Assembly: GCF_003473295.1 (NCBI RefSeq)
Contig: NZ_QRMP01000047.1
Location: 1 to 12,977, forward strand
Length of the DNA: 12,977 nt
Reading direction: 5' to 3'
DNA from: Parabacteroides sp. AM08-6
Lineage (GTDB): Bacteria > Bacteroidota > Bacteroidia > Bacteroidales > Tannerellaceae
The translations under genes were made by a program, and so were the position numbers. Numbering within the stretch: the first letter of the stretch is position 1; each line of letters opens with the position of its first letter. Under the pieces are notes generated by a model. That model did no database searches. It saw nothing but the letters and a program-made list of their open reading frames with translations, and had not been told where the DNA came from. Positions 5,997-12,977 of this stretch are shown here, piece by piece.

Positions 5997-6770
5997 TTAC
6001 ACTTTCAATCCTGCGAGCAATCTGTCGACAGCTTCCTCCGGAGTTGCTTCGCTACCTAATAATTGGACAAATTTACTACCGATAATCGCACCGCTGGAAT
6101 TAGAAACGGCCGCATCGAAAGTCGCTTTATTGGATATACCGAAACCAACCAAACGGGGATTAGCCAGATTCATGGCATTGATACGACGGAAATAAGCCTG
6201 TTTTTGTTCATCAAAACTTTTCTGCGCCCCAGTAGTAGTAGCACTCGACACCATGTAAATAAAACCGGAAGTATGTGCATCTATCAAACGGATACGCTCT
6301 TCTGAAGTTTCCGGAGTTATCAGCATAATGATTTTCAAACCGTATCGTTCGGCTGTTTCTTTATAGTCCGCCATATAATCGGCAAAAGGTAAATCAGGAA
6401 TAATCATTCCATCTACCCCCACTTCCACACATTGTTGGCAGAAATTTTCGAAACCGAATTGCATAATCGGATTCAGATACCCCATTAGGATAACCGGTAT
6501 CCGGATTTCGTTGCGTGCCCCGCCCAATTGTTCAAATAAACGACGAAGCGTCATACCATTGCGAAGTGCCTGGGTAGCTGCTTTTTGGATAACCGGACCG
6601 TCAGCCATCGGGTCGGAAAACGGAATTCCCACTTCTACCATATCTACACCTTTGGACTGTAAGGTTTTCAGAACTGTTACCGTATCCTCCAAATGCGGAT
6701 AACCGACCGTAAAGTAAACGGATAATATATTACTTTTTTTTGTCTCAAATAAGTTTGTAATGCGATTCAT
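5997..6770 (-). CDS. trpA: Tryptophan synthase alpha chain
   Basis: This 257-residue TIM-barrel subunit cleaves indole-3-glycerol phosphate to indole and glyceraldehyde-3-phosphate and passes indole to TrpB. The catalytic pair is visible as Glu46 (VEVGIP) and Asp57 (DPMADGP), equivalent to E. coli Glu49 and Asp60. Other motifs are MGYLNPI (96-102), GMIIPDLP (121-128), and the phosphate-site loop with GFGISNK (209-215). It is the last trp gene, 23 bases after trpF and far from trpB at the head of the operon, the split arrangement usual in Bacteroidetes. Confidence 0.97.
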   Translation of the reverse strand: MNRITNLFETKKSNILSVYFTVGYPHLEDTVTVLKTLQSKGVDMVEVGIPFSDPMADGPVIQKAATQALRNGMTLRRLFEQLGGARNEIRIPVILMGYLNPIMQFGFENFCQQCVEVGVDGMIIPDLPFADYMADYKETAERYGLKIIMLITPETSEERIRLIDAHTSGFIYMVSSATTTGAQKSFDEQKQAYFRRINAMNLANPRLVGFGISNKATFDAAVSNSSGAIIGSKFVQLLGSEATPEEAVDRLLAGLKV

Positions 6771-6793
6771 ACCTATCTCTTTTATTTGTTTAG

Positions 6794-7435
6794 TTATTTT
6801 TTTCTGATTGTCTCTACAAAAGACTTCAATTTATCAATATCTTTCAGTCCAGGTTCCGTTTCGAACCCACTATTCAAATCGATACCCATACAAGCGGGAT
6901 GATGAAACCGGATAATAGCGTCCACACTATCCGGACGAATACCCCCACTTAATATAAACGGAGTTTGCCCTTCATAAGCCGCCAAGACCGACCAGTCAAA
7001 CTGGTGTCCTGAGCCTCCGAACCCTTTGCATTTGGTATCGAAAAGAAAATAATCGACGCGTCCCTCATAATCAGCCGTATGCCCCAAATCCTCAACCGTA
7101 GCAACAGAAAAAGCCTTGATTAGGGAATATCCACGCTTTTGCAACATATGGCAATCATCCGGAGACTCATTTCCATGTAACTGTACATAATCAAGCTTAT
7201 ACCGCAAAACTGTTTTCATGATTTCCTCCAATGGGGAATTGACAAAAACGCCCACCTTCTTAACAGACTGCGGAATATGGGAAATCGCGTCTTCGGCAAG
7301 AAGCAGTTCCTTCCCGACAGCACCATACCATCTCGGAGATTTAGCATAAAAGATGAATCCCATCCAATCCACTCCCAAAGCAGCTACCTTGCGGATATTA
7401 TCAGGCTCCCGCATGCCACAAACCTTTATCAGCAT
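6794..7435 (-). CDS. trpF: Phosphoribosylanthranilate isomerase
   Basis: This 213-residue TIM barrel performs the Amadori rearrangement of phosphoribosylanthranilate to CdRP, the third step from chorismate to indole-glycerol phosphate. The general base Cys6 (KVCGM) and general acid Asp133 (FLFDTK) are present, with VQLHG (84-88), GGSGHQFDW (140-148) and LSGGI (162-166) in the substrate and phosphate sites. Its ATG overlaps the end of trpC by 7 bases, so the two are probably translationally coupled. Length is normal for a stand-alone enzyme. Confidence 0.97.
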   Translation of the reverse strand: MLIKVCGMREPDNIRKVAALGVDWMGFIFYAKSPRWYGAVGKELLLAEDAISHIPQSVKKVGVFVNSPLEEIMKTVLRYKLDYVQLHGNESPDDCHMLQKRGYSLIKAFSVATVEDLGHTADYEGRVDYFLFDTKCKGFGGSGHQFDWSVLAAYEGQTPFILSGGIRPDSVDAIIRFHHPACMGIDLNSGFETEPGLKDIDKLKSFVETIRKK

Positions 7436-8241
7436 AACAATTCTCCTATAAATGCAGACAATGTTTTGCCAGGTTGTCCGGTTTTCATAAATGTTTCTCC
7501 TATCAAGAATCCGCGAAAACCGACTTCACGTAACCGGAGAATTGTTTCTGTGCGGGAAATGCCACTTTCCGAAACCAAGAGAGGAGAGTAATTTTTTGTT
7601 TCCACACAGGCACACATCTTTTCTGCCAAGCGGAACGAATTTTCCACATCAGTATGAAAAGTTCCCAGATTACGATTGTTTACCCCCAGCATATCAATAT
7701 CCGGATTCAAATAATCCAATTCCTCTTCACTATGGATTTCCAGTAAAACCTCCATATTCAACACATGAGCTAACTCCGACAACACACGACATTTCTCGGT
7801 AGTCAGGCAAGCAGCAATCAACAATACGGCATCTGCCCCCATGACACGGGCCTGATAAAGCTGGTATTCGTCGATAATGAAATCTTTACGTAATAAAGGT
7901 AAATCGACCCGGCTACGCGCCCGGCATAAATCACTTAAAGATCCACCAAAAAACAACGAATCCGTTAAAACAGAACAGGCTGATGCTCCCGCTTTTTCAT
8001 AAGCAGAAGCCACTTCCGCCACGGCCGCATCCGGATGCAGCCAACCTTTGGAAGGACTTTTACGTTTAAATTCCGCAATTATTCCGGCAGGTGAAGCAGC
8101 CAAAGAGGCACGCATCGAACGAGTCGGACGTTCCAGCCGTTCACCGCCAAGCCCCAATAGAGTTTGTAATGCAACAGCTTCCTTCTGGCGCTCCACTTCA
8201 ATACGCTTATTCGCTATTATCTCTTGTAATATATCTTTCAT
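7429..8241 (-). CDS. trpC: Indole-3-glycerol phosphate synthase
   Basis: This 270-residue TIM-barrel enzyme closes CdRP to indole-3-glycerol phosphate with loss of CO2 and water. The catalytic residues known from the Sulfolobus enzyme can be matched: Glu57 and Lys59 (AEFKRKSPSKG), Lys119 (LRKDF), Glu168 (LLEIH), Asn189 (GVNNRNL), and Glu225-Ser226 (SESG). The start is 5 bases after the trpD stop, and the TGA overlaps the beginning of trpF. Confidence 0.97.
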   Translation of the reverse strand: MKDILQEIIANKRIEVERQKEAVALQTLLGLGGERLERPTRSMRASLAASPAGIIAEFKRKSPSKGWLHPDAAVAEVASAYEKAGASACSVLTDSLFFGGSLSDLCRARSRVDLPLLRKDFIIDEYQLYQARVMGADAVLLIAACLTTEKCRVLSELAHVLNMEVLLEIHSEEELDYLNPDIDMLGVNNRNLGTFHTDVENSFRLAEKMCACVETKNYSPLLVSESGISRTETILRLREVGFRGFLIGETFMKTGQPGKTLSAFIGELLC

Positions 8242-8246
8242 ATCGC

Positions 8247-9242
8247 TTATGAATTCAATTCGATGAATTTAGTCAATACAGCCAGTGCTTTTCCACTTTC
8301 AAGCGATTCACTAGCTTCTGCAATACAGGTTTCTATTTTCTTTTCCGGGCAAATCACCTGAATGGCAAATGCGGCATTAGCTATCACACAATTTTTCTGT
8401 GCATCCGTTGCCTGATTCCGCAATACATTATCAAAGATACGGGCTGCATCACCCACTGTTTCTCCTCCATCCAGTTCGGCTTCCGTCGCACGCGTAAATC
8501 CTAACATTTCGGGCGTATATAATTTTTCTTTTTCCGGCATGGAAACCTTAAATTCAGATGTCAACGATATTTCATCATATCCGTCCAAACTATGAACCAC
8601 GGCAAAACGAGTACCGCTTTCTTGGTAGGTATAGCTGTAAAGACGTAATAGCGGCAAATTATAAACACCCAATAACTGATAGGCAGGCATCACCGGATTC
8701 ACCAGTGGGCCAAGCATATTGAAGAAACTACGTACCCCCAAACTTTTACGAACCGGAGCTACCGCTTTCAATGCCGGGTTAAACAAGGGTGCATGCAAAT
8801 AAGCAATATGGCAGATGTCCATAGAACGGCGAAGTTGGCCGATATTATTCGTAAATTTCACACCATGTTGCTCCATTACATTGCTGGCACCACTCACGGA
8901 AGTTGCTCCGTAATTACCATGTTTCACTACATTATAGCCGGCTCCTGCCACCACAAAACAGGAAGAGGTACTAATGTTAAATGTATTTTTTCCATCTCCT
9001 CCGGTTCCGACAATATCAATCGGCTTATATTCGGCTAAATCTACCGGAACACGCATTTCGAGCAGAGCTTCTCGAAAACCGCTTAATTCCTCGACAGAGA
9101 TATTACGCATCAGATAGACGGTAATTAAACTGGCTATCTGAGAATCGTTGTACTTACCCTCTGCTATATTTTGTAGTATCTGGCGGGCCTCTTCACGTCC
9201 CAGGTACTGATGTTCAAACAATCGATATAATATTTCTTTCAT
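8247..9242 (-). CDS. trpD: Anthranilate phosphoribosyltransferase
   Basis: This 331-residue enzyme joins anthranilate to PRPP to make phosphoribosylanthranilate. It shows the type III phosphoribosyltransferase signatures: GTGGD (79-83) for the PRPP diphosphate, NIST (89-92), KHGNYGATSVSG (107-118) and the magnesium-binding Asp223-Glu224. Length is near the usual 330-345. It is not fused to TrpG, unlike in E. coli. The 52-base gap to trpG is the widest inside the operon, and I see no promoter motif in it. Confidence 0.97.
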   Translation of the reverse strand: MKEILYRLFEHQYLGREEARQILQNIAEGKYNDSQIASLITVYLMRNISVEELSGFREALLEMRVPVDLAEYKPIDIVGTGGDGKNTFNISTSSCFVVAGAGYNVVKHGNYGATSVSGASNVMEQHGVKFTNNIGQLRRSMDICHIAYLHAPLFNPALKAVAPVRKSLGVRSFFNMLGPLVNPVMPAYQLLGVYNLPLLRLYSYTYQESGTRFAVVHSLDGYDEISLTSEFKVSMPEKEKLYTPEMLGFTRATEAELDGGETVGDAARIFDNVLRNQATDAQKNCVIANAAFAIQVICPEKKIETCIAEASESLESGKALAVLTKFIELNS

Positions 9243-9294
9243 AAAACGTATATTTTATTATTGGATTTTACTGATAACATTCCGGCAGGAAAAA

Positions 9295-9864
9295 TCACTT
9301 TCCATTCAACCAGTTTTGTATTATCACCTTTCCCTTGGGTGTCAGAACCGATTCCGGATGAAACTGGATTCCTTTTACATCGTATTGACGGTGGCGGAGC
9401 GCCATAATTTGTCCGTCCTCACTGTCTTCAGCCGTAATTTCGAGACAATCGGGAAAATTTTCCTTCGAAACCACCCACGAATGATAACGTCCGGCACGAA
9501 AACCAGGTTCCAGACCGGCAAACAACGATTCTTTCGCCTTGATACGGATATCCGAACAAACACCGTGATGAACCTCCGCCAAATTAATCAAAGTTGCCCC
9601 GAAAGCCTGTCCGATAGCCTGTTCTCCCAGACATACACCCAGAATACTTTTCGTTGGTGCATACTGCCGGATAAGCGGTAATAAAATACCGGCCTCTTCC
9701 GGAATACCGGGTCCGGGGGAAAGTAATATTTTATCAAAACGTTCCACTTCGTCCAATGCTATCTTATCGTTGCGGTATACTTCCACATCCGCACCCAATT
9801 CCTTTAAAATATGCAATAAATTATATGTAAAGGAGTCGTAATTATCTAACAATAATATTTTCAT
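9295..9864 (-). CDS. trpG: Anthranilate synthase component II (glutamine amidotransferase)
   Basis: This 189-residue class I glutamine amidotransferase supplies ammonia to TrpE. The catalytic triad is Cys78 (GVCLGEQ), His169 and Glu171 (FHPES), with the oxyanion loop SPGPGIP (49-55). Family members usually read GVCLGHQ; here the residue after the glycine is Glu, a tolerated position. In many bacteria the same amidotransferase also serves p-aminobenzoate synthesis; whether this one does cannot be told here. It starts 22 bases after trpE. Confidence 0.96.
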   Translation of the reverse strand: MKILLLDNYDSFTYNLLHILKELGADVEVYRNDKIALDEVERFDKILLSPGPGIPEEAGILLPLIRQYAPTKSILGVCLGEQAIGQAFGATLINLAEVHHGVCSDIRIKAKESLFAGLEPGFRAGRYHSWVVSKENFPDCLEITAEDSEDGQIMALRHRQYDVKGIQFHPESVLTPKGKVIIQNWLNGK

Positions 9865-9886
9865 GACCTATTTGAATTTTCTATTA

Positions 9887-11290
9887 TCAATTTTTCAGTT
9901 TTTCAGCCAAATCAATTGCTTTTTTCAAAGCCCCCAGTTTATTATTGACTTCCTGCAATTCCCTTTCATCATTACTTTTAGCAACAATACCGGCACCAGC
10001 CTGATAATACAACACATTTCCACGACTGACAAATGTACGGATGGTTATGGCCTGATTTAAATCACCGTCGAAACCGATAAAACCGATACAACCGCCATAA
10101 GCCCCTCGATTATGTTTTTCAATGTCGGTAATCAGTTGCATAGCACGAACTTTCGGTGCTCCGCTCAAAGTTCCGGCCGGAAATGTGTCAATGTATGTTT
10201 TCACCGGATTACTGGTTGCATCGATATCGCCACTCACACGGGAAACGAGGTGAATAACATGGCTATAAAATTGTACCTCCTTATAAAAATCGACCTGTAC
10301 ATTATGTGCATTCCGGCTCAGGTCATTGCGAGCCAAGTCAACCAACATGACATGTTCCGCATTTTCTTTCGGATCAGCCAGTAATGCTTCTGTACGTTGT
10401 TTATCCAAAGCCACATCACCGGTACGGAAAGCTGTTCCGGCAATCGGGTCGATACTGGCGTGTCCGTCAGCTACTTTACAATGTGTTTCGGGGGAAGAAC
10501 CGAAGATACGGAAACCTCCAAAATCAAAATAAAACAAATAAGGAGAAGGATTAACACTGCGTAAAGCACGATATACTTTAAAATCGTCCCCTTTGAACGG
10601 TTGCTCGAAACGGCGACTCAACACAATCTGGAAAACATCACCGCGCAAGCAATGACGGATACCTGCACGAACCATTGCTTTATATTCTTCTCCGGAAATC
10701 GGGGAAGTTTCCGCCCCTACCGTTTGAAAATTATAAGAAGCATAATTTCTATTTTCAATAAGCGATTCTATTTCGTGTAAATGAGAAGCCTCACCCGGTT
10801 CCAACAATTCGACCAAAGTCAACTCATTTTTAAAATGGTTGAAAACAAGCATGTACTTATATAATATGTATAGCATATCGGGAGCATCATTTTCTTCATG
10901 ATGGGCTTCCATTACCGGAATATTTTCAAAATAACGGACTGCGTCAAAAGCTGTATAACCGAAAAGGCCGCAAACTTTTTTATCTTGCCCTTCCACAGAA
11001 AAGCGAGAAAGGAAGTCGTTCATGGCATCTCCCACATTGTATTGTTCCGTCAAAGGAGAAACTTCCCGGCTACCATCGGGAAAGGTTGAAGTACACTCGC
11101 CATTATTTATGCCGATACTTGCCAACGGGCAAAGAGCTATATATGAAAGACTATTTTCATTTCCGTGAAAATCAGAACTTTCCAGCAAGGCAGACTCAGG
11201 ATAAATATCACGAACCTTCAGGTAAATACTGACCGGAGTATGGAGGTCGCCGAGTACCTTCTTGCTTATTGTCTTAAATGTATAATTCAT
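9887..11290 (-). CDS. trpE: Anthranilate synthase component I
   Basis: This 467-residue chorismate-utilising enzyme makes anthranilate from chorismate and ammonia. Signature motifs are NPSPYLFYF (247-255), GSSPE (264-268), DPIAGT (281-286), the segment ending VDLARNDLSR (317-326), GTLSGAPK (373-380) and GAYGG (396-400). The N-terminal LLES (35-38) is the element that binds tryptophan in feedback-sensitive TrpE, so allosteric inhibition probably adds to attenuation. It follows trpB by 10 bases and is slightly shorter than E. coli TrpE. Confidence 0.97.
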   Translation of the reverse strand: MNYTFKTISKKVLGDLHTPVSIYLKVRDIYPESALLESSDFHGNENSLSYIALCPLASIGINNGECTSTFPDGSREVSPLTEQYNVGDAMNDFLSRFSVEGQDKKVCGLFGYTAFDAVRYFENIPVMEAHHEENDAPDMLYILYKYMLVFNHFKNELTLVELLEPGEASHLHEIESLIENRNYASYNFQTVGAETSPISGEEYKAMVRAGIRHCLRGDVFQIVLSRRFEQPFKGDDFKVYRALRSVNPSPYLFYFDFGGFRIFGSSPETHCKVADGHASIDPIAGTAFRTGDVALDKQRTEALLADPKENAEHVMLVDLARNDLSRNAHNVQVDFYKEVQFYSHVIHLVSRVSGDIDATSNPVKTYIDTFPAGTLSGAPKVRAMQLITDIEKHNRGAYGGCIGFIGFDGDLNQAITIRTFVSRGNVLYYQAGAGIVAKSNDERELQEVNNKLGALKKAIDLAEKLKN

Positions 11291-11300
11291 GATTGAAAAA

Positions 11301-12491
11301 TTATTTTTGGTTTTTATACTGAATATAGGTATCCATATCCTTATCCCCGCGACCGGAAACAGTCAGAACTACAACATCTGTAGGTTTGAATTCAACTTTT
11401 GCCAAAGCACCCAAAGCATGTGCACTTTCCAAAGCGGGAATAATACCTTCCAGACGAGTCAGTTCGAAAGCGGCATCCAGTGCCTCATCATCGTTTACAG
11501 CCAGAATAGCGGCACGATGCGTAGTAGATAGGTTTGCGTGCATCGGACCGATACCCGGATAATCCAGTCCGGCAGAAACCGAATACGGTTCTTCAATCTG
11601 CCCGTCTTCATCCTGCATCACAAGAGTACGGGCTCCGTGGATAATTCCTTTTTTTCCCAGTTGTATGGTGGCGGCACTCTTTCCGGTTGTAATACCCAGC
11701 CCGCCGGCTTCAGCTAAAACAATTCTTACCCGTTCTTCGTCAACAAAATGATAAATCGTACCGGCTGCGTTACTTCCCCCTCCTACACAGGCAATCAGGT
11801 AATCAGGACAATCGCGTCCTTCCTTTTCCTGCAATTGTTTTTTGATTTCCTCGCTGATAACAGATTGTAAACGGGCCACCATATCCGGATAAGGGTGAGG
11901 ACCGACTGTCGAACCGATAATATAATACGTATCGGACGGATGGCAACACCAGTCGCGAATAGCTTCATTCGTAGCATCTTTCAAAGTCATATTCCCGGAA
12001 GTGACAGGAACAACCGTAGCCCCCAACATTTCCATTTTCTGCACATTAGCATGTTGGCGTTCCACATCCGTCTTTCCCATGTAAACGATACATTCCATGT
12101 TCATCAGAGCACAAACTGTCGCAGTGGCAACCCCATGTTGCCCGGCTCCAGTTTCAGCAATAATACGCGTCTTTCCCATCCTGCGGGCCAATAAGATTTG
12201 GCCGATTGTGTTGTTGATTTTATGTGCCCCGGTATGATTCAGGTCTTCCCTTTTCAGATAGATTTTGCAACCATACTTTTCGCTCAACCTATTCGCCAAA
12301 TAAAGAGGAGAAGGACGTCCTACATAATCACGCAGTAATTGGTCGAATTCCTTTTTGAAACTATCACTTTCCAACACTTCGAGATACGTTTTTTGTAAAT
12401 CCGCTACACACTGGTGAAGGATTTCGGGAATATAAGCTCCGCCAAATTCACCGTAATATCCGTCTTTGTTCACTTGATACGTTTTCATCAT
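11301..12491 (-). CDS. trpB: Tryptophan synthase beta chain
   Basis: This 396-residue PLP enzyme condenses indole with serine to tryptophan as partner of TrpA. Lys91 in AHKINN binds PLP, Glu113 (AETGAGQHG) is the catalytic acid-base, and GGGSNAAG (237-244) holds the cofactor phosphate. It is the ordinary TrpB1 type that pairs with TrpA. Two ATG codons open the frame (12491 and 12488); either may be used, since no Shine-Dalgarno is present and an A-rich stretch precedes both. As first structural gene it lies directly behind the attenuator. Confidence 0.97.
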   Translation of the reverse strand: MMKTYQVNKDGYYGEFGGAYIPEILHQCVADLQKTYLEVLESDSFKKEFDQLLRDYVGRPSPLYLANRLSEKYGCKIYLKREDLNHTGAHKINNTIGQILLARRMGKTRIIAETGAGQHGVATATVCALMNMECIVYMGKTDVERQHANVQKMEMLGATVVPVTSGNMTLKDATNEAIRDWCCHPSDTYYIIGSTVGPHPYPDMVARLQSVISEEIKKQLQEKEGRDCPDYLIACVGGGSNAAGTIYHFVDEERVRIVLAEAGGLGITTGKSAATIQLGKKGIIHGARTLVMQDEDGQIEEPYSVSAGLDYPGIGPMHANLSTTHRAAILAVNDDEALDAAFELTRLEGIIPALESAHALGALAKVEFKPTDVVVLTVSGRGDKDMDTYIQYKNQK

Positions 12492-12529
12492 TCTTTCTTT
12501 TATTTTTATATTTCTTTTTGCTCTAAATG

Positions 12530-12563
12530 AAAAAAGGCCTGTCGCAAGTGCGACAGACCTTTT
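12530..12563 (-). terminator. trp attenuator terminator hairpin (strands 3:4)
   Basis: In the minus-strand RNA, AAAAGGUCUGUCGC pairs with GCGACAGGCCUUUU through 14 base pairs (one G-U) around a short loop, and the final arm runs into a tract of six U. This is a strong rho-independent terminator placed between the leader peptide and trpB, 39 bases before the trpB start. Confidence 0.92.
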
Positions 12564-12631
12564 AATTATATCTCTATTAGTATATACACGAGGACTGCTT
12601 TCCTTACGACCTTTTGAGTTGTACGGAATGC
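12553..12631 (-). promoter_or_regulatory. Alternative pairings of the trp attenuator (strands 1:2 and 2:3)
   Basis: Strand 1 GCATTCC (12631-12625), directly after the Trp codons, can pair with GGAAAGC (12603-12597) with one A-A mismatch. Strand 2 GCAGTCCT (12598-12591) can instead pair with AGGTCTGT (12560-12553), the foot of the terminator stem, with one U-U mismatch. A ribosome stalled at the Trp codons would cover strand 1 and free strand 2 to block the terminator. A ribosome reaching the stop codon would cover strand 2 and let the terminator form. The pairings are short and read by eye. Confidence 0.6.
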
Positions 12632-12666
12632 CACCACCAATATGTATTTACTAAAATTGTTCTCAT
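12604..12666 (-). CDS. trpL: trp operon leader peptide
   Basis: A 20-codon frame starts at ATG 12666 and ends at TAA 12604. Residues 9-13 are Tyr-Trp-Trp-Trp-His: three consecutive TGG codons. It begins about 18 bases after the likely transcription start and ends 40 bases before the terminator hairpin, the expected layout of a ribosome-stalling leader. When charged tRNA-Trp is scarce, the ribosome should pause at codons 10-12 and favour transcription into trpBEGDCFA. The peptide is likely to have no function beyond being translated. Confidence 0.9.
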   Translation of the reverse strand: MRTILVNTYWWWHSVQLKRS

Positions 12667-12689
12667 AACGATTATTGTTATTACGGCAG

Positions 12690-12720
12690 CAAATATAGAT
12701 ATTCTCTTACAAACTGCAAA
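12690..12720 (-). promoter_or_regulatory. trp operon promoter
   Basis: On the minus strand, TTTG (12720-12717), a 19-base spacer and TATATTTG (12697-12690) match the Bacteroidetes consensus exactly. Transcription would start near 12684, just ahead of trpL. A second TAnnTTTG (TATTTTTG, 12747-12740) lies upstream but lacks a -33 element. Confidence 0.85.
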
Positions 12721-12977
12721 TAATTACGTCTTTTTTTTACAAAAATATTTTCAAATACGAATTTATTACTACTATTCCATATATTAAGGTATAGCAAACG
12801 ACTTCCCGATACAGCCTTGAGGTAAGCCGAAAATCCAAAGATTCTTCCTAATCTAATAAAAGCCTCAACTAACCTAAATAAGAGAAATGCACATCTATCA
12901 CCTCCATCTGTCTCAACCTCTTTAACATTTCATCGATACAGGGCAAACGCATTAGGAATAAAAATCAAAAGCCCCTT
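12721..12977. other. Upstream region of the trp operon without a supported gene
   Basis: No frame here has the features of a real gene. On the minus strand a 27-codon ATG frame (12952-12869, beginning MRLPCIDEMLKRL) and a longer frame without ATG that runs through the trp promoter are visible, and both look like chance. At the right edge the minus strand reads GGGGCTTTTGATTTTT, which could be the end of a terminator whose first arm is outside the window. Confidence 0.5.

Noticed and set aside
12679..12929. Long minus-strand frame running into the trp promoter
   Set aside because: It has no ATG, and its end lies inside the promoter and leader of trp, so a coding role is unlikely.
12869..12952. 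27-codon minus-strand ATG frame upstream of the trp promoter
   Set aside because: No promoter, no recognisable family and no conservation evidence; short frames of this size arise by chance.

Overview
The window looks like chromosome of a Bacteroidales bacterium (Bacteroides/Parabacteroides type). Three things support this. Promoters fit the Bacteroidetes consensus (-33 TTTG, 19-20 bp spacer, -7 TAnnTTTG) and Shine-Dalgarno sequences are absent. The trp gene order is trpB-E-G-D-C-F-A. An intergenic segment is flanked by inverted repeats of the AGTTC-N5-GAACT type known from Bacteroides DNA inversions. I cannot name the species from sequence alone.

Layout. Bases 1-272 hold two tandem minus-strand promoters and a boxA-like leader that point out of the left edge, most likely the control region of an rRNA operon whose 16S gene lies outside the window. 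Next come fbaB (class I fructose-bisphosphate aldolase, minus) and a divergent reverse-type rubrerythrin (plus), with dyad symmetries between them. A bidirectional hairpin terminator separates rubrerythrin from a convergent minus-strand gene for a PAP2 phosphatase with a predicted C-terminal beta-barrel. Upstream of that gene lies a segment bounded by a perfect 18-bp inverted repeat (3564-3581 and 3750-3767). Its only good promoter motif faces away from the phosphatase, so the segment reads as a phase-variable promoter captured in the OFF orientation. A largely empty stretch, tRNA-Ser(CGA), and a lemA/DUF3137 membrane-protein pair follow.

From 5997 to about 12720 the minus strand carries a complete tryptophan operon (trpBEGDCFA). 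It encodes all the enzyme activities that convert chorismate to tryptophan, with tight intergenic spacing and one overlap (trpC/trpF). Upstream of trpB is an attenuator: a canonical promoter, a 20-codon leader peptide with three consecutive Trp codons, mutually exclusive RNA pairings, and a strong hairpin with a U tract. The last 250 bases hold no supported gene.

The observations most worth following are the invertible promoter in front of the PAP2/beta-barrel gene and the trp leader-peptide attenuator.
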